A stretch of DNA of 64,000 bases from Monocercomonoides exilis (lineage: Eukaryota; Preaxostyla; Oxymonadida; Polymastigidae). Position 1 is the stretch's first letter; each line of letters opens with the position of its first letter. The notes beneath the pieces are model-generated. The model saw nothing but the letters and a program-made list of their open reading frames with translations. It did not search any database and was not told the origin of the DNA. This document shows, in pieces, positions 36,353-47,476 of the stretch. Both the position numbers and the translations under genes were made by a program. The stretch lies in the NCBI GenBank assembly GCA_001643675.2, contig LSRY02000016.1, forward strand, positions 1,054,001 through 1,118,000, written 5' to 3'.

Positions 36353-38239
36353 ATGTGCGAACTCAAAGATTGTGAAATTTCCGAAATGCAATTTGTTTGA
36401 AATAAATTGACCTTTTTTGCGAATTGATCTTTTAAAAAAACTTAAACGTGTTTTTTCATTCATACAGATGAATGAACTTCCAAGTATTTTGATGTCATTA
36501 GAAAGCGGAAACGATGAATCGTCTCTTTTTGCTTTGGAACGGATTAAAAGTGCATTTATGAATGGTTTGTTTTTCAATCGTTATCAAACTTAATTTATCA
36601 AAAAATATAAAAAAAAATATTGAAAAGATTTGATAATAACTCATTATCAAAATTACGGAATACTTGCACCTATGATTCATCTTTTAAATCGAACAAATTC
36701 TTCATCAATTATTACTTCATGCTCTCAAATTCTACTTTGCTTATCGACTATTTCTCCTACACCATCTGAATTACTTGAAGATTCAGAGGTTTTTGTGTTT
36801 TTACTCAACTTGCTACTGTCTCAAGACTCTTTGCAGCATGAAATAGCATGCTATACAATGGGAAATCTAATTCAAAACGATGAAAAAAAGATTAAAAAAG
36901 CAATATCAAAGGGGTTGAGGGATGGTTTAAAAAAGAACTACGATTTTCTATTGAAGCATTCTTGCAGTACATTTCTTTCTTGTGAAGATTCTTTGCATTA
37001 TGCGAAAAGCACAGTCTATCTTTTAAGCACAATATCGAGATACATAATGGATAATGATTTTCAATGTGTTTCTATGAACTTTCTATGCGAAACATTGAAG
37101 ATTCTGAGATCAAGTAATTCATTAGAAATGGAAAGAATGCATAGTTCTATTGATTACAGTGATTCAGCGGAAGAGTCTGACGATTCTATCGTTGTGAATG
37201 ATGTCTGTTGCTCAATATCATCAATCTGCAGGAACGGAGTGGAATTTCCTGATCAAGACAATCTTTTATTGGAGCTCATGCATCTCATGCAGTTTGCATT
37301 GTTTCTTATATTCTTTTATTTTGTTATTTGAAAATTGACAAAATTTTATGTATTCACATGATATAACATTTTTGTGTGTATTTTAGAGTCACATCGATTG
37401 CAAACACAATAAATGCAATTGATGCAATTGTTGACATTGTTGAGAATGCAAAAAAGCCATTTTCGCCTATCGTTTCGATGAAATTGGTTAATGCTTCGCT
37501 GTGGATCGTGAATAGTTCTCTTGTTAATTCAGCTGTTAGGAGTGCAATGATTTATGTTTATCGACGAATAGCTGAAACTCAGTATGAAAGCTGTTGTTTG
37601 ATGGCAAAACTTCGGATATGGGATGAATTAGGTCGTGAAATTACGGATGAAGACTTTTCAGTGAGCATCGAGGCTCTTCAACTGACATGTGTACTCCTTT
37701 CGAGTTTAGCAAAGTTTAATCCAGATTTTGGAGAATCTTCATCAAAGGCAACTTCATCTTCCGCAACTGAAGAGCCAACCGTCTCGTATTTGTTGAGTCA
37801 GTGTCGATCCATTGAATCCAGTTGCTTGATAAACTCAGTCGAACATGCGCTTGATTCAGCAAGTTGCCAGATTCAGCACTTAACTTTGGATGTATTAGCA
37901 GCGTTGTTCGCATTATGTTCAATGGAAGTTCAAGTAATTTCCCTTCAAACATCAGTTTTCTCTTGTGCAACAAAAACTTGTTGCAAAAGATGTTCCTTAA
38001 AATTGGCATTAAGTGAATCAGCTGTTCTTGATAAGCTGAAGCTGCTGGTTTCTACGCACAAAAATGATACACTTCAAAAGCACGCTTCAGATGTTTTGGA
38101 AAACTCTTCGAAATGGACAATAAAAAGCAATGAGGAGTTTAGAGATAACGAAGCTTCTGAGCCTTCAGTCGATTCTGTAAGTTCAGACATCAAAATGGAA
38201 GAAGATATAACGTCAAACACATACAACTCTACAAATTAG
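36353..38239 (+). CDS. Armadillo-repeat protein, importin-alpha-like
   Basis: Exons 36468-36564, 36628-37291 and 37387-38239 (stop TAG) splice in phase. An upstream exon 36353-36394 (MCELKDCEISEMQF) joins cleanly through a GTTTGA...CAG intron of 73 bp, and the open frame extends further up to about 36248, where KKARNFCIREISRKDKLNEK resembles a basic importin-beta-binding segment. About 565 aa if it starts at 36353. The sequence shows helical armadillo-like repeats (NELPSILMSLESG, LFALERIKSAF, YGILAPMIHLLNR, HEIACYTMGNLIQ). The acidic tail (DIKMEEDITS) is also typical of importin alpha. The classic importin-alpha Trp/Asn arrays are not clearly visible, so a divergent importin alpha or another armadillo protein are both possible. 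The true start may lie in an earlier exon. Confidence 0.6.
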
Positions 38240-38332
38240 AGTTTATTTGATTTTTATTGATTTTCTTGATTTTTCTCACAAAAAGCTCATGGCTTAAATC
38301 AAAGATAACTTTTTAAAAGTAATTAAAAATTA
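38240..38332. other. 3' flank of the armadillo gene
   Basis: Short AT-rich spacer before the foldback element. Nothing else is seen. Confidence 0.5.
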
Positions 38333-39386
38333 GGGTGATTTTTTTATCCGGACATTTTTTTTAATCCGGACATTTTTTTTAATCCGGACATTTTTTTTAA
38401 TCCGGACATTTTTTTTTATTGGCGTTTCTCACTAAATAAAAACTGAAAATAGAAAAAGCATATTGAACCAGGTTTGAATACATATTAAATGTTCATACAA
38501 AAAAATTTTTTTGTCAATTTTTGTTTTTGATGAAGATCTTGTGAATTTTTAATTTATTTTTGATCATTTGTTTTGCTCGTTTTTAACCGACTCTCTTTTT
38601 CTGTCAGTTTTTAGCTACTGGATCATAAATCATTCATAATTATCTTTAATAATTTCAAATCTTTTATGTTTTTTCTTATTTTTTCACGAGTTTCTCGCAT
38701 TTCATTGTTTTTGAAGATAATAACAAAAATCTGAAAATAATGAGCTACACAATATTTATTAGATGTTTAAAGTGATATGCGTCAAATGATAAATACTTGC
38801 AGTAAATATACATAACGAGAAAATTTTGTTAAATGTTGATGCTTTTGCAGTACAAATCTATTTTTCATCTTGACAAAATTGCTCATTTTGTTTTTGATTT
38901 TATGAAATATGATAAATAATTTCGATTTGCAATGTATTTTAATATAATTTGCATAATATTTTGGTATTTTCATTGAAAGAATAAATAACAGTCGAGAAAA
39001 AATGAGTTTTTTGTTATTATCTTCAAAAACAATGAAATGCGAGAAACTCGTGAAAAAATAAGAAAAAACATAAAAGATTTGAAATTATTAAAGATAATTA
39101 TGAATGATTTATGATCCAGTAGCTAAAAACTGACAGAAAAAGAGAGTCGGTTAAAAACGAGCAAAACAAATGATCAAAAATAAATTAAAAATTCACAAGA
39201 TCTTCATCAAAAACAAAAATTGACAAAAAAATTTTTTTGTATGAACATTTAATATGTATTCAAACCTGGTTCAATATGCTTTTTCTATTTTCAGTTTTTA
39301 TTTAGTGAGAAACGCCAATAAAAAAAAATGTCCGGATTAAAAAAAATGTCCGGATTAAAAAAAATGTCCAGATAAAAAAATCACCC
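38333..39386. mobile_element. Foldback/MITE-like element with long terminal inverted repeats and TA duplication
   Basis: The left arm 38333-38730 and the right arm 39009-39386 are nearly perfect reverse complements along about 380 bp, with a loop of about 278 bp. The ends read GGGTGATTTTTTTATC and its complement, and both flanks are TA (38331-38332, 39387-39388), which suggests a mariner-type TA target duplication. There is no coding capacity. The arms differ mainly in the number of short tandem units near the tip (four on the left, three on the right). Confidence 0.88.
38346..38418. repeat. Tandem ATCCGGACATTTTTTTTA units (four copies)
   Basis: Four copies of an 18-19 bp unit lie in the left arm tip of the foldback element. 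The right arm (39326-39373) carries three, the last with one change (TGTCCAGAT). CCGGAC stands out in AT-rich DNA and may be a transposase binding site, by inference. Confidence 0.85.
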
Positions 39387-39388
39387 TA

Positions 39389-39781
39389 TAACAATTTCTC
39401 GTTATGTTGATTTCATTTGTTTGCGAATATTTTGGAAATGAATTATTAATTTGATTTTTTTTTTTTTATCCTGTAAGATTTGGTGCTATTGTACATTGAT
39501 GTTCCTTGATTTACTGGAAAATATGAGTCCATAATATTGTTGAAGAACAAATATTGCGAAATTTAAATTACATTTATTACCCAAACGAGTAAAAAGCTCA
39601 CAAAATTGAATAAAAGTGAGTGAATCAAAAATAAAATAAAATAAAATAAAATAAAAAAATAGCATTTAAAAAAAAAGAATTGATTAAAAAAAAATAAAAA
39701 GAATGAATTGATCAAATTGTTTGAAAGTTTAGCATTTGCCTTATTGATTCTAGCAAGTGTTTTTGGCTTTAAGAGTAGGGT
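39389..39781. other. AT-rich spacer, no gene
   Basis: Contains (AAAAT)n near 39635-39657 and homopolymers. No open frame can be supported. Confidence 0.5.
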
Positions 39782-41048
39782 TCACAAGAATATGAGATAA
39801 TTCATTGCGTTTGCCTTGTCTCTACACAAAAATTGGAAAGAGGGCCTAATGCACTTGCAGCAGCTGTTCACAAAGTCCTCGTAACCTTCTTCTTTAAGTT
39901 TGTCGATTATGTCTCTTCTTAACTTCTTTGAGCATTTTACGAAATAACAATAAGTTTTTGATTCACACATCCCAAGAATCAAACAAATTGTTGAGCACCA
40001 TCTCTCAATTATGTGAGCATTGGCCTTTTGCTCAACAGTCTCTTCTTTATCGCTCCAATCCACATATCCTTCCAGCTCTTCTTATTCATTCGTTGCCTCT
40101 CTCACGAAATGATAGTCGAATACCAAGTTATTTCGTTTCTTTCTTATATACTCCATTCGAATCGTAGCCAGATGCCAAGAACATTGGAAGGCCAGATGCG
40201 TGAGATTGCGATTAAGTTGATGGTTCAAAATAATTTGATTAATTTCATCCATATCAAGATCGGAAGCAAAGTTCTATTAATAAAATCAAAACAAATAAAT
40301 GCAATAATAAAATAATAACGTCCAAACGTATAAACTTCTGAGATGGCATTAAGCTAACAAAGCAATTTCAACATCTTTACTGCAAAAATGATGAAATGTT
40401 TTCATGGATGCAACTTTCATAATTTGGTTTGCACAAATAGAGGAAACTTCGAACGAAAGAGAGCAACCTTTATTTAACAAAATAACTCAGCATTCGCATA
40501 GGTAGATATATGATTTATCATCACTAACTTCGATAATTATCTTTTCGTCACAAACCTTCATTTCATATCTGTTGCATAACAAGGATTCACTATAGCCCTG
40601 GCTTCGAATTTTTGATAAAGATTTATAATACCCAATATGCTTCAACAGCAAATTAGCATTTTCAGTTGTCAATTTCTTTTTGGCAATCAGAAAATTCAGT
40701 TCATTAAACAAATCTTTATTAAGAATTGATATTAGTTCCTCTTCTCTCATCTTATCTATCAGTCTGTTTATTTCAACAATTTTCTGTTTTTGTTCATAAG
40801 TCGTGTAGCGCTCAAGTTTAGAAATCTCATCTTTGAAATTGAGAAAGAACAAAAATATTCTCCATAAATAAATAAATAAATACCCAAAATCTTTGCTGCA
40901 TTTTTAACCTTGATTTTCTAAAAAAAAATATATATATATCACCAATGAAAGAAAAATGTCAGGAGAAGGAGATGGAAATCAAAAGAGTTATTTTTTAATT
41001 TTTTTCTAATTTTTAACATAAACAAAAAGAATTACAAACCTGATCCAT
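39782..41048 (-). pseudogene. Decayed member of a large Monocercomonoides-like paralogous family of unknown function
   Basis: Minus strand. Segments in order are MDQ (41048), KIKVKNAAKIL (40884-40917), DEISKLERYTTYEQKQKIVE to IYLCEC (40830-40487), KDVEIALLA (about 40385-40356), NAISE/DMDEINQIILNHQ (across a GTTTAT...TAG intron), HLAFQCSWHLATIR, HFVREATNE, EELEGYVDWSDKEE and KLKEEGYEDFV, ending 39782. I recall the same order (LLKHIGYCKSL, LCECY, KEVEIALLAL, NHQ.HHNLT.LAYQS, HFGREA.RELEEL..VDW, EEEGYED) from many uncharacterised Monocercomonoides proteins. Disruptions are TGA at 40487-40489, a one-base loss in a T run near 40350-40355 and TAA at 40082-40084. It lies between two transposons, and the 5' end stops about 60 bp from the pogo-like element, which may have cut it. 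Confidence 0.6.
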
Positions 41049-41693
41049 TTGAATCGCAGAAATAGCCTATGGCATATTATGGGCATCTCTGATATCGTAC
41101 GGTAATACAGTCTAAACCGGATATAATCACGTCGAATATAGTCACATTCGTTTATAGTCACTAAACATCTGCGTCACATGCCTTCTGACGTGAACATTTT
41201 TGGAGTGACGTGACTTGAAAGAAATAACTTTTTCTACACTAATTTTTAAAAATTCCACTTTTGTGAGAAATAAAAATTATAAAAAATATTTGATTAAATT
41301 TTTTTTAATAAAATTTAATAAATACGGTGAATATATGTATTTTTATTTTTTTTAATATTCATTTTCAATTTTCAGATGAACAATGGGTTGTGTCGTGATC
41401 ATTTTTTTATGGTATAAATACCACGGCATTCACGTCACTGCCTGTCACTGACGTAATTCAAGTCAATAAGGCATTTTTGAAAATGTTTGTGTTTTTTCAG
41501 GTTGAAAATATTCTTTTATTAAATTTTTAACTTCTTTAAATCAGACAATTATTGTTAGAAAATAATTTTTCATTTTTTTTTCTGAATTTATCTTATATTT
41601 TTTTTATTCATTCAAATTATTAGAGCTTGTTTTCTACAAAAAGCTGTTACAAACATATGAGATGCTTGTTAAAACATAAACAGTTGTTAGAGT

Positions 41694-42736
41694 TTGGAGC
41701 CTGAGCGTCAGGAGCGAATGGCTGTTCGGTGGAAGGCTGTGTTTTCATTTTCTATGGCGGGGATCAGGACAGAGCGGTTAGCGTGCAAGGCGCTAGCATT
41801 TGCGGAGGAGCATCTGGACAACGAGGCGAAGAAGACGTATCATGCGGTGGTTTGTCCTCTGATATTTACGAATGGGAGCTGGATGCCGGGAAAGCATAAG
41901 AAGCTGTTGTTGGTGGCTGAGGAGCGCGTTATGATGGGGACAGAGCAAAACAAGAGCGAGTCGGATGCGATTAGGGGGTGAGAGGGAGTGTGGAGAGGAA
42001 GAGCGTGGGGGCAACAAGCGAGTCCTTTCTTCCGGTGCAGAGCTGTGAGATAGATCATCGATGGGAATTTTCAGCTAGAGTTCATATGGAAGGAGCTGCG
42101 ATGCTCCGTTTTTACTTCCTATAATCTGTGTGTGGAGAAAATTGAGGAGAGCGGATTGAAACACACCGTTTTGATCATGCAAGGAAGATCACTGAAAGTC
42201 AGGGAAACAGGAGGATCGGGCAGGAGGTGATTGAAAAGAGCAAAGCAGAAGAGGAGGTGGTGGAGCGGGTTGGAGGAAAAGGTGAAAAAGGGAAGGAAGG
42301 GGAGGAGAAAGAGGAAGGATAAAAGTGTTATGAGACATCAGCGATTGTGCCGAAGGGAAAAGGGGAAGGGGCAGGCAGGAGGCAGAATCTGCATGAAAGG
42401 TGTTGGTGACCGAACATCCTGTTTATTGGGATGAGAGCGGCGGAGGTGGTGGTGCTGTTAGTGACTGTGGAGTGCTGTGTGTGGCAGCAGCATTAGGTGG
42501 AGTCTGGGAAGATGGTGCTGGGGTTGAACTGGGAGATGCAGGAGACGGCGTTTGAGTGGATGAAGCTGTAGGGGGAAGAGGTGGCAGAGGTGTGGGATGA
42601 GGATGCGGAGGTGGGTGTGCTGCTTTTTGCGCTGGTGCAGGACAAGGAGGCTGCAGTGACAGAGTGGAAGATCAAAGCGGAGGAAGTGGAAATGGAAGTG
42701 GAAGATGAAGAGGAAGGAGAAGACGAAGCAGAGTGA
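41694..42736 (+). pseudogene. GC/GA-rich cryptic coding block inside the transposon, unidentified
   Basis: This block is much richer in G than the AT-rich rest of the element. Frame 3 from 41694 reads for 95 codons without stop (RWKAVFSFSMAGIRTERLAC, then YHAVVCPLIFTNGSWMPG), stops at 41979, and later shows protein-like stretches (LEFIWKELRCSVFTSYNLCV near 42075-42130) with stops between. A different frame near 42640-42735 gives an acidic tail (EVEMEVEDEEEGEDEAE). The first frame begins with TTG, and ATG first appears at 41718. It could be a degenerate transposase or captured host sequence. I recognise neither. Confidence 0.35.
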
Positions 42737-43266
42737 GGGCTGGGGAGAAATCTGCTGCTTCAGTGATTTTTTTCAAACAAATTCATAATAAAGTGTTTTT
42801 CATTTATATTCATTGATAATAATTCTCTCATGTCAATAACACACAGAATAACATATCAAATGTTTTTTTTTTATAAACAATTGTTCAATTAAAATAAAAA
42901 ATCGTCTAATGAGAATTGCAAAAAAACAACATTAAAATAATGATAATTATGTAAGTTTTTGTTAAAACTTACTCAACATGAAAAATATATTAGGTTGTAA
43001 TCTTTTTAAAAATGAAAAATAATAATAATGTGAAAATAAAAACAAATCTTCAAAAGCATTAACAAGTGAATTGAAAAATATTGATATTAATTTGTCTTGA
43101 ATGATATGACTTCTGTCAAGGCGAAAAATGGTATTTAAATAAAAAAAGATTTAATAAAGGTCTGCTTTTGGAAAATCAATATTTTCTGAACAATCAGATA
43201 TGTTTTAAATGTTTGGTAATTAATTATTGTCAATTAAAAATTAATATCAATAAGTTTGTTTTTATC

Positions 43267-43294
43267 AAAAAAAAAAAAAAAAAAAAAAAAAAAA
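43267..43294. repeat. Poly-A tract of 28 bases
   Basis: Uninterrupted A run inside the pogo-like element, followed directly by GTGCCCGGCACTGACTGACG. Confidence 0.95.
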
Positions 43295-44221
43295 GTGCCC
43301 GGCACTGACTGACGGGAGCTCGAATTTTAAAAGGTGACGCAGATGTTTAATAGTCACATTTAACGATGCACCGATATTTTATGGTAGTTTTTCATTCATT
43401 TTTCATCGCATATAATCACAGGGTTGAAAATATGGGTGATTATTTTTGAAACCCGATATTTTCTGTCAAAATTTTCGGTTTGAGTTTTTATTATGACAAT
43501 TCATAAATGAACCCTGAAAAGTGACAGAGCTGTAATGTGACGCCTCTTCTATTTTTTTCAAATCAAACTTTAGCTTTTGAAACGATATGAAAACATACAA
43601 AATTTGTTTGAAATAATTAAGCAAATAACAATGAAATTTCTTAAAAATAAACACCCCGAAAAAAGTTATGATTTCAAAAATAATCACCCATATATAATCA
43701 CATTTTGTTTCATTATGGGTGGATTTTTCATTGAAAAATCAACTTTTTGATCATAAATCTCAAATTTTCGTTTTTTCAAAAATGTGCTCATATAAGTCAA
43801 AATAATGTGTATTTAGGATCAAAATTATTCAAGCAAGTGAAAAATGCATTTTAATGAAAAATTTCCAAAAATAAAAATATCTACACAAAATTAATTATTT
43901 CAAAAATTAATTTTTATTTTTTTCTGTGAAAAGAATCATCGCGTATAATCACAATCGGATATAGTCACAAAAAGTTGTGCAAAAACCGATGTGATTATAT
44001 CCGGTTTAGACTGTACTGATTTTTTCCTTTTTATAAAATATGTCTCTTTTTCGAAAAATAATATTTTGTTTCATCAAATTACGACTTCCAAATCTTTTCT
44101 TCCAATGGCATTCAAATTTATTAAATGATGCATTTTAAAGTACAAGAGCGAGCATTCATGTGCTTCTGAAAAACAAAATAAAAAAAAAATCAAGAAAAAA
44201 AGAATTAAAAAAATAAAGGTA

Positions 44222-44458
44222 TTTGATAATAATTGGCTGATCAATTTTTGAAATCACACTTTCGTTCGAGTTTTTATCAAAATTCTTTTCTCAATGGGAT
44301 TTAGAAAAAAATGAGTTGAAACAGGGAACACTTATTGTTTATGATATTGCAATTGCAAAAACAAATTTTTACATAAATCCTATTGAGCAAAAAATTTTGA
44401 TCAAAACTCGAACGAAAGTTTGATTTCAAAAAGGATCAGCCATTTGGGACAAAATTCT
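44222..44458. repeat. MITE-like inverted repeat (family also seen at 4340-4430)
   Basis: The left arm has GGCTGATC, then CTTTCGTTCGAGTTTTTATC and CTCAATGGGATTT. The right arm is the reverse complement (AAATCCTATTGAGC, GATCAAAACTCGAACGAAAG, GATCAGCC). The same words occur in one orientation at 4340-4430, so this is a dispersed family. Confidence 0.75.
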
Positions 44459-45065
44459 TGTTTTTTTGAAAAAAACAACGATTTGTTCCAAACTTTTTCC
44501 ACCTTCATATCATAACAAGTCAAACATTCTCAGACAAAAATGTTTTGAAAAATAAAAAAATTGAGAAATCAATTTCGAAATTCTGAATGGAACAAAATAC
44601 ATAAGGCAAAAAATATATTCTTATTTGAAAAGATTTGTTTTTGCTTCTAATTTTTGTTCCATTAAACAATTACAGGCATATGTGTATTATTTTGGAACAT
44701 TCAAAAATCGATATTATTTATTTATTTCTTTTAATAATGATTAATTATGCTATTTCAAGTTGTTGAATTTGTGTCGAAATTTGAAAAAAAAATTAACGAA
44801 AATTTCTTGAACAAAAAATATTTAAATTTTTTGAGAAATATCACCAATTTTTCTTGAATGAAACATATGTTGTTTGAAAAGAAAAGTCAATTTCAATGAT
44901 GATTCGTGCATTCAATGAACAAAAAGCTTGGAATAAGTTATTTTCTGCACTGAGAGATGAAATAGTTAATAAGAATGCATATGTATTTATTTTGTCAAGA
45001 AACAGTTAAATGTTTTATTAAGCTCAATAATAATTTTCAACTCCATATTAAATTGATTCAATTTG

Positions 45066-45350
45066 TGTTAATAATGGTGGACACTTTCAATAACTGTGGA
45101 CTGTTGCATTGTCTCCACAACCGTTGATTGGTGCATTTTGATATAACCCCATTTATTCTTTCAATGAATTCAAACTCATAGATCATACAAAAATGAAACA
45201 ACTCACTTCCATATCTGAATATCGTATGACTGTGCAAACGTTAAGGGAATATGTGTGTTTATTATCAAAATGCATATATCAACAGTTGTTGAGATATTTC
45301 CACAGTCCACAGTTACAAAAAGCATCTACCATTATTTACACTAACAATAT
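45066..45350. repeat. MITE-like imperfect inverted repeat
   Basis: The left arm (45066-45155) has AATAATGGTGGACA, AACTGTGGACTGT and TGCATTTTGATA. The right arm (45262-45350) carries their complements (TATCAAAATGCAT, CAGTCCACAGTT, CTACCATTATT) in reverse order. Confidence 0.6.
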
Positions 45351-46259
45351 CACAGGAAATAGGATTTCGTCGAAAATCTTCAATTTTGTGGTTGAGGCAA
45401 GATATAAAAGTTTTAAATTTGATAAAAGATTTAGGGTTTGCATTGTCTAAAAAAAGTTCACTTTGAGGTTCAGAAATACAAAAGATATATTGATAATGAT
45501 GCTGATCCAAAAAATTCAGCTTCACCACATTTTGCATTCTTCTTTAAGAAAATGGAATTGTTAAAAAAATTCAAGTCCAATTTAAGAAATAATTTGTGAA
45601 TGAAAAATATCTCATCACACATAAACATTTTTGAAAATTTTTATGGGAAAAAATTTTTTCTCCTCAGAATAATTGCAGCGTATGTGTGTTTTGATAAAAT
45701 ATCTCAAAAACAATGATAATCACTCTTGTCATCTAATAATGGAAATTCTGACGTTAAGGATAAGCACACAATTGCTCAATAATATTCTGTCATCATTTTT
45801 CACATAATCTTTCATTTTTAGCAGAACGATATCAGAATAATAATGATATGAATGAAAAATGTTTCCTCCATTCGTGTTCCGAAGTATTGATAATTCAAAC
45901 AGGTGTGAATTTATATAAATTCCATCTTCACGTTCATCCATGTTATTCTTATGTGTTAGAATATTTAATTTTTTCCTTAATTTGGATATTTACAGTATAT
46001 ATTAAATTTTCCAAATTGAAAAACTCGGATGTGAGTACAACGCAAATAACAACATTCGGTAATATTTTCGATAATCCAGATTTGAATATTTATTGTTATT
46101 TTTTTATTTTTCAGACATAATGAAACTGGAAGGACATCAATGAAACTTCGAAATAATCAGTTATTATTATTATTCTTATAATTAAAATTTTTGTATTAAC
46201 TAACTGTTGTTCACGTTATCGAAATAAATGAATTTATTCACATGTTATTTTTTCACAGT

Positions 46260-46586
46260 TGGAGGAAAATTCGGACTTTCAATCTTTTTTTGCACTAGGC
46301 ATTAAAAAATTGCTTCACTCAAAACTTTATTTTCGCTTTCTCAGATTTCATTACAAATATGATTTTCATCTCTACAAACAGGCATCATTGAAATCAAAAC
46401 ATGAGGAATTGAAACATTTTATGAATGTCAAAAATGGACCCAATTTTATTGTGTTTTTTTATCTCAAAAAGTCAATGAAAAGTGCATAACTTTTCAATGA
46501 AAATGCCTGAAGTGAAATATTTAGCCCCAAATAAAAAAATAAAAATAAAATAAAAAAAAAGCTTGAAAGTCCGTATTTTCCCCCAT
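46260..46586. repeat. MITE-like element with 22 bp inverted ends
   Basis: The left end GGAGGAAAATTCGGACTTTC and right end GAAAGTCCGTATTTTCCCCC are inverted copies with few mismatches, about 325 bp apart. No coding capacity. Confidence 0.6.
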
Positions 46587-46930
46587 ATCAAAAATAATCG
46601 CTCTTATTCATTTATTTATTTTCAAGTTTATCCAAAAATGAGAGAATTTCATTTTTCAAATATAAGGTTGATGTATTTCTGATGAAATCAAATAAAAAAT
46701 TAGTATTTTATATTGTGGGCAATCACGCTTCAAATCAAATATTTTTTTCGGTGAATAAACAGTTGAAGTTTCAAATCATTAGTAAGTTAATACATACTGA
46801 AATGTTCAATGCATTTCAATTATCGCCGAAACATATGTTTCAGATAAAAGTGAAGCAGTAAATAAATTTCATTGTGAAATTCATCTTTGAGTTGATCTCC
46901 AAACTTTGTTCTTTTTCAAAATAACAATAT

Positions 46931-46931
46931 T

Positions 46932-46966
<35 letters not shown>

Positions 46967-46970
46967 TTTT
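46931..46970. repeat. (TTTA)n microsatellite, about 10 units
   Basis: Perfect tetranucleotide run. A shorter TTTA run lies at 34689-34711. Confidence 0.9.
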
Positions 46971-47427
46971 TCAGTGTGAAATCTTGACTTGTTTGTTTCT
47001 TATTGAATTTCAAAATTTTTTTTTATTTTTCGAAATCAGTCATCAAGAAAAAAAAAGTTCAGTTAAAAAAGTTTTTTTTTCGAAATAAAGATATTAATTT
47101 TCGAATTTGAATTATTTTTTTTTTTTGTGTGTGGTCCTTGACATAAATAATAGGCAAATGGGTATGATACGACCAGTGAAAAATTCATATCATAACGATT
47201 TCTTTTTCATATTCCTTCCAGAAAATCATCAGTTCAATGAAGATAAAGTCTATTTTTATCATCAATTATTCAAAGAAAGAAATTTTTAATTTTTTCAATT
47301 TTTGAATAATGATAAAAAATTAATTTTCGTATTGAAGCCCTAATGTCTTTATAAATGAAGAAAAAATGAAATTTCTTTTCGGGTTAACCCTAATTCATAG
47401 AGTTCTGTTGTAAAAAATAGTTAATTG

Positions 47428-47474
<47 letters not shown>
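47428..47474. repeat. Poly-A tract of 47 bases
   Basis: Uninterrupted A run in intergenic DNA. I see no gene or retrocopy directly upstream on the + strand that would explain it as a retroposed tail. Confidence 0.95.

Positions 47475-47476
<2 letters not shown>

Larger units (their letters stand above)
41108..44013. mobile_element. pogo-like DNA transposon, 2.9 kb, with terminal inverted repeats and TA duplication
   Basis: Both ends read CAGTCTAAACCGGATATAAT (inwards) and continue with CAC. The flanking dinucleotide is TA on both sides (41106-41107 and 44014-44015). Subterminal regions repeat a (A/T)TATA(A/G)TCAC motif several times, a layout known from pogo/Fot1-type Tc1/mariner elements. 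No intact transposase is visible. The interior holds a GC/GA-rich block (41690-42740). A second inner inverted pair shares AAACATCTGCGTCAC at about 41164 and its complement near 43335. Confidence 0.82.

Noticed and set aside
47330-47395. CCCTAA words resembling telomere repeats
   Set aside because: Only isolated single units and no tandem array.
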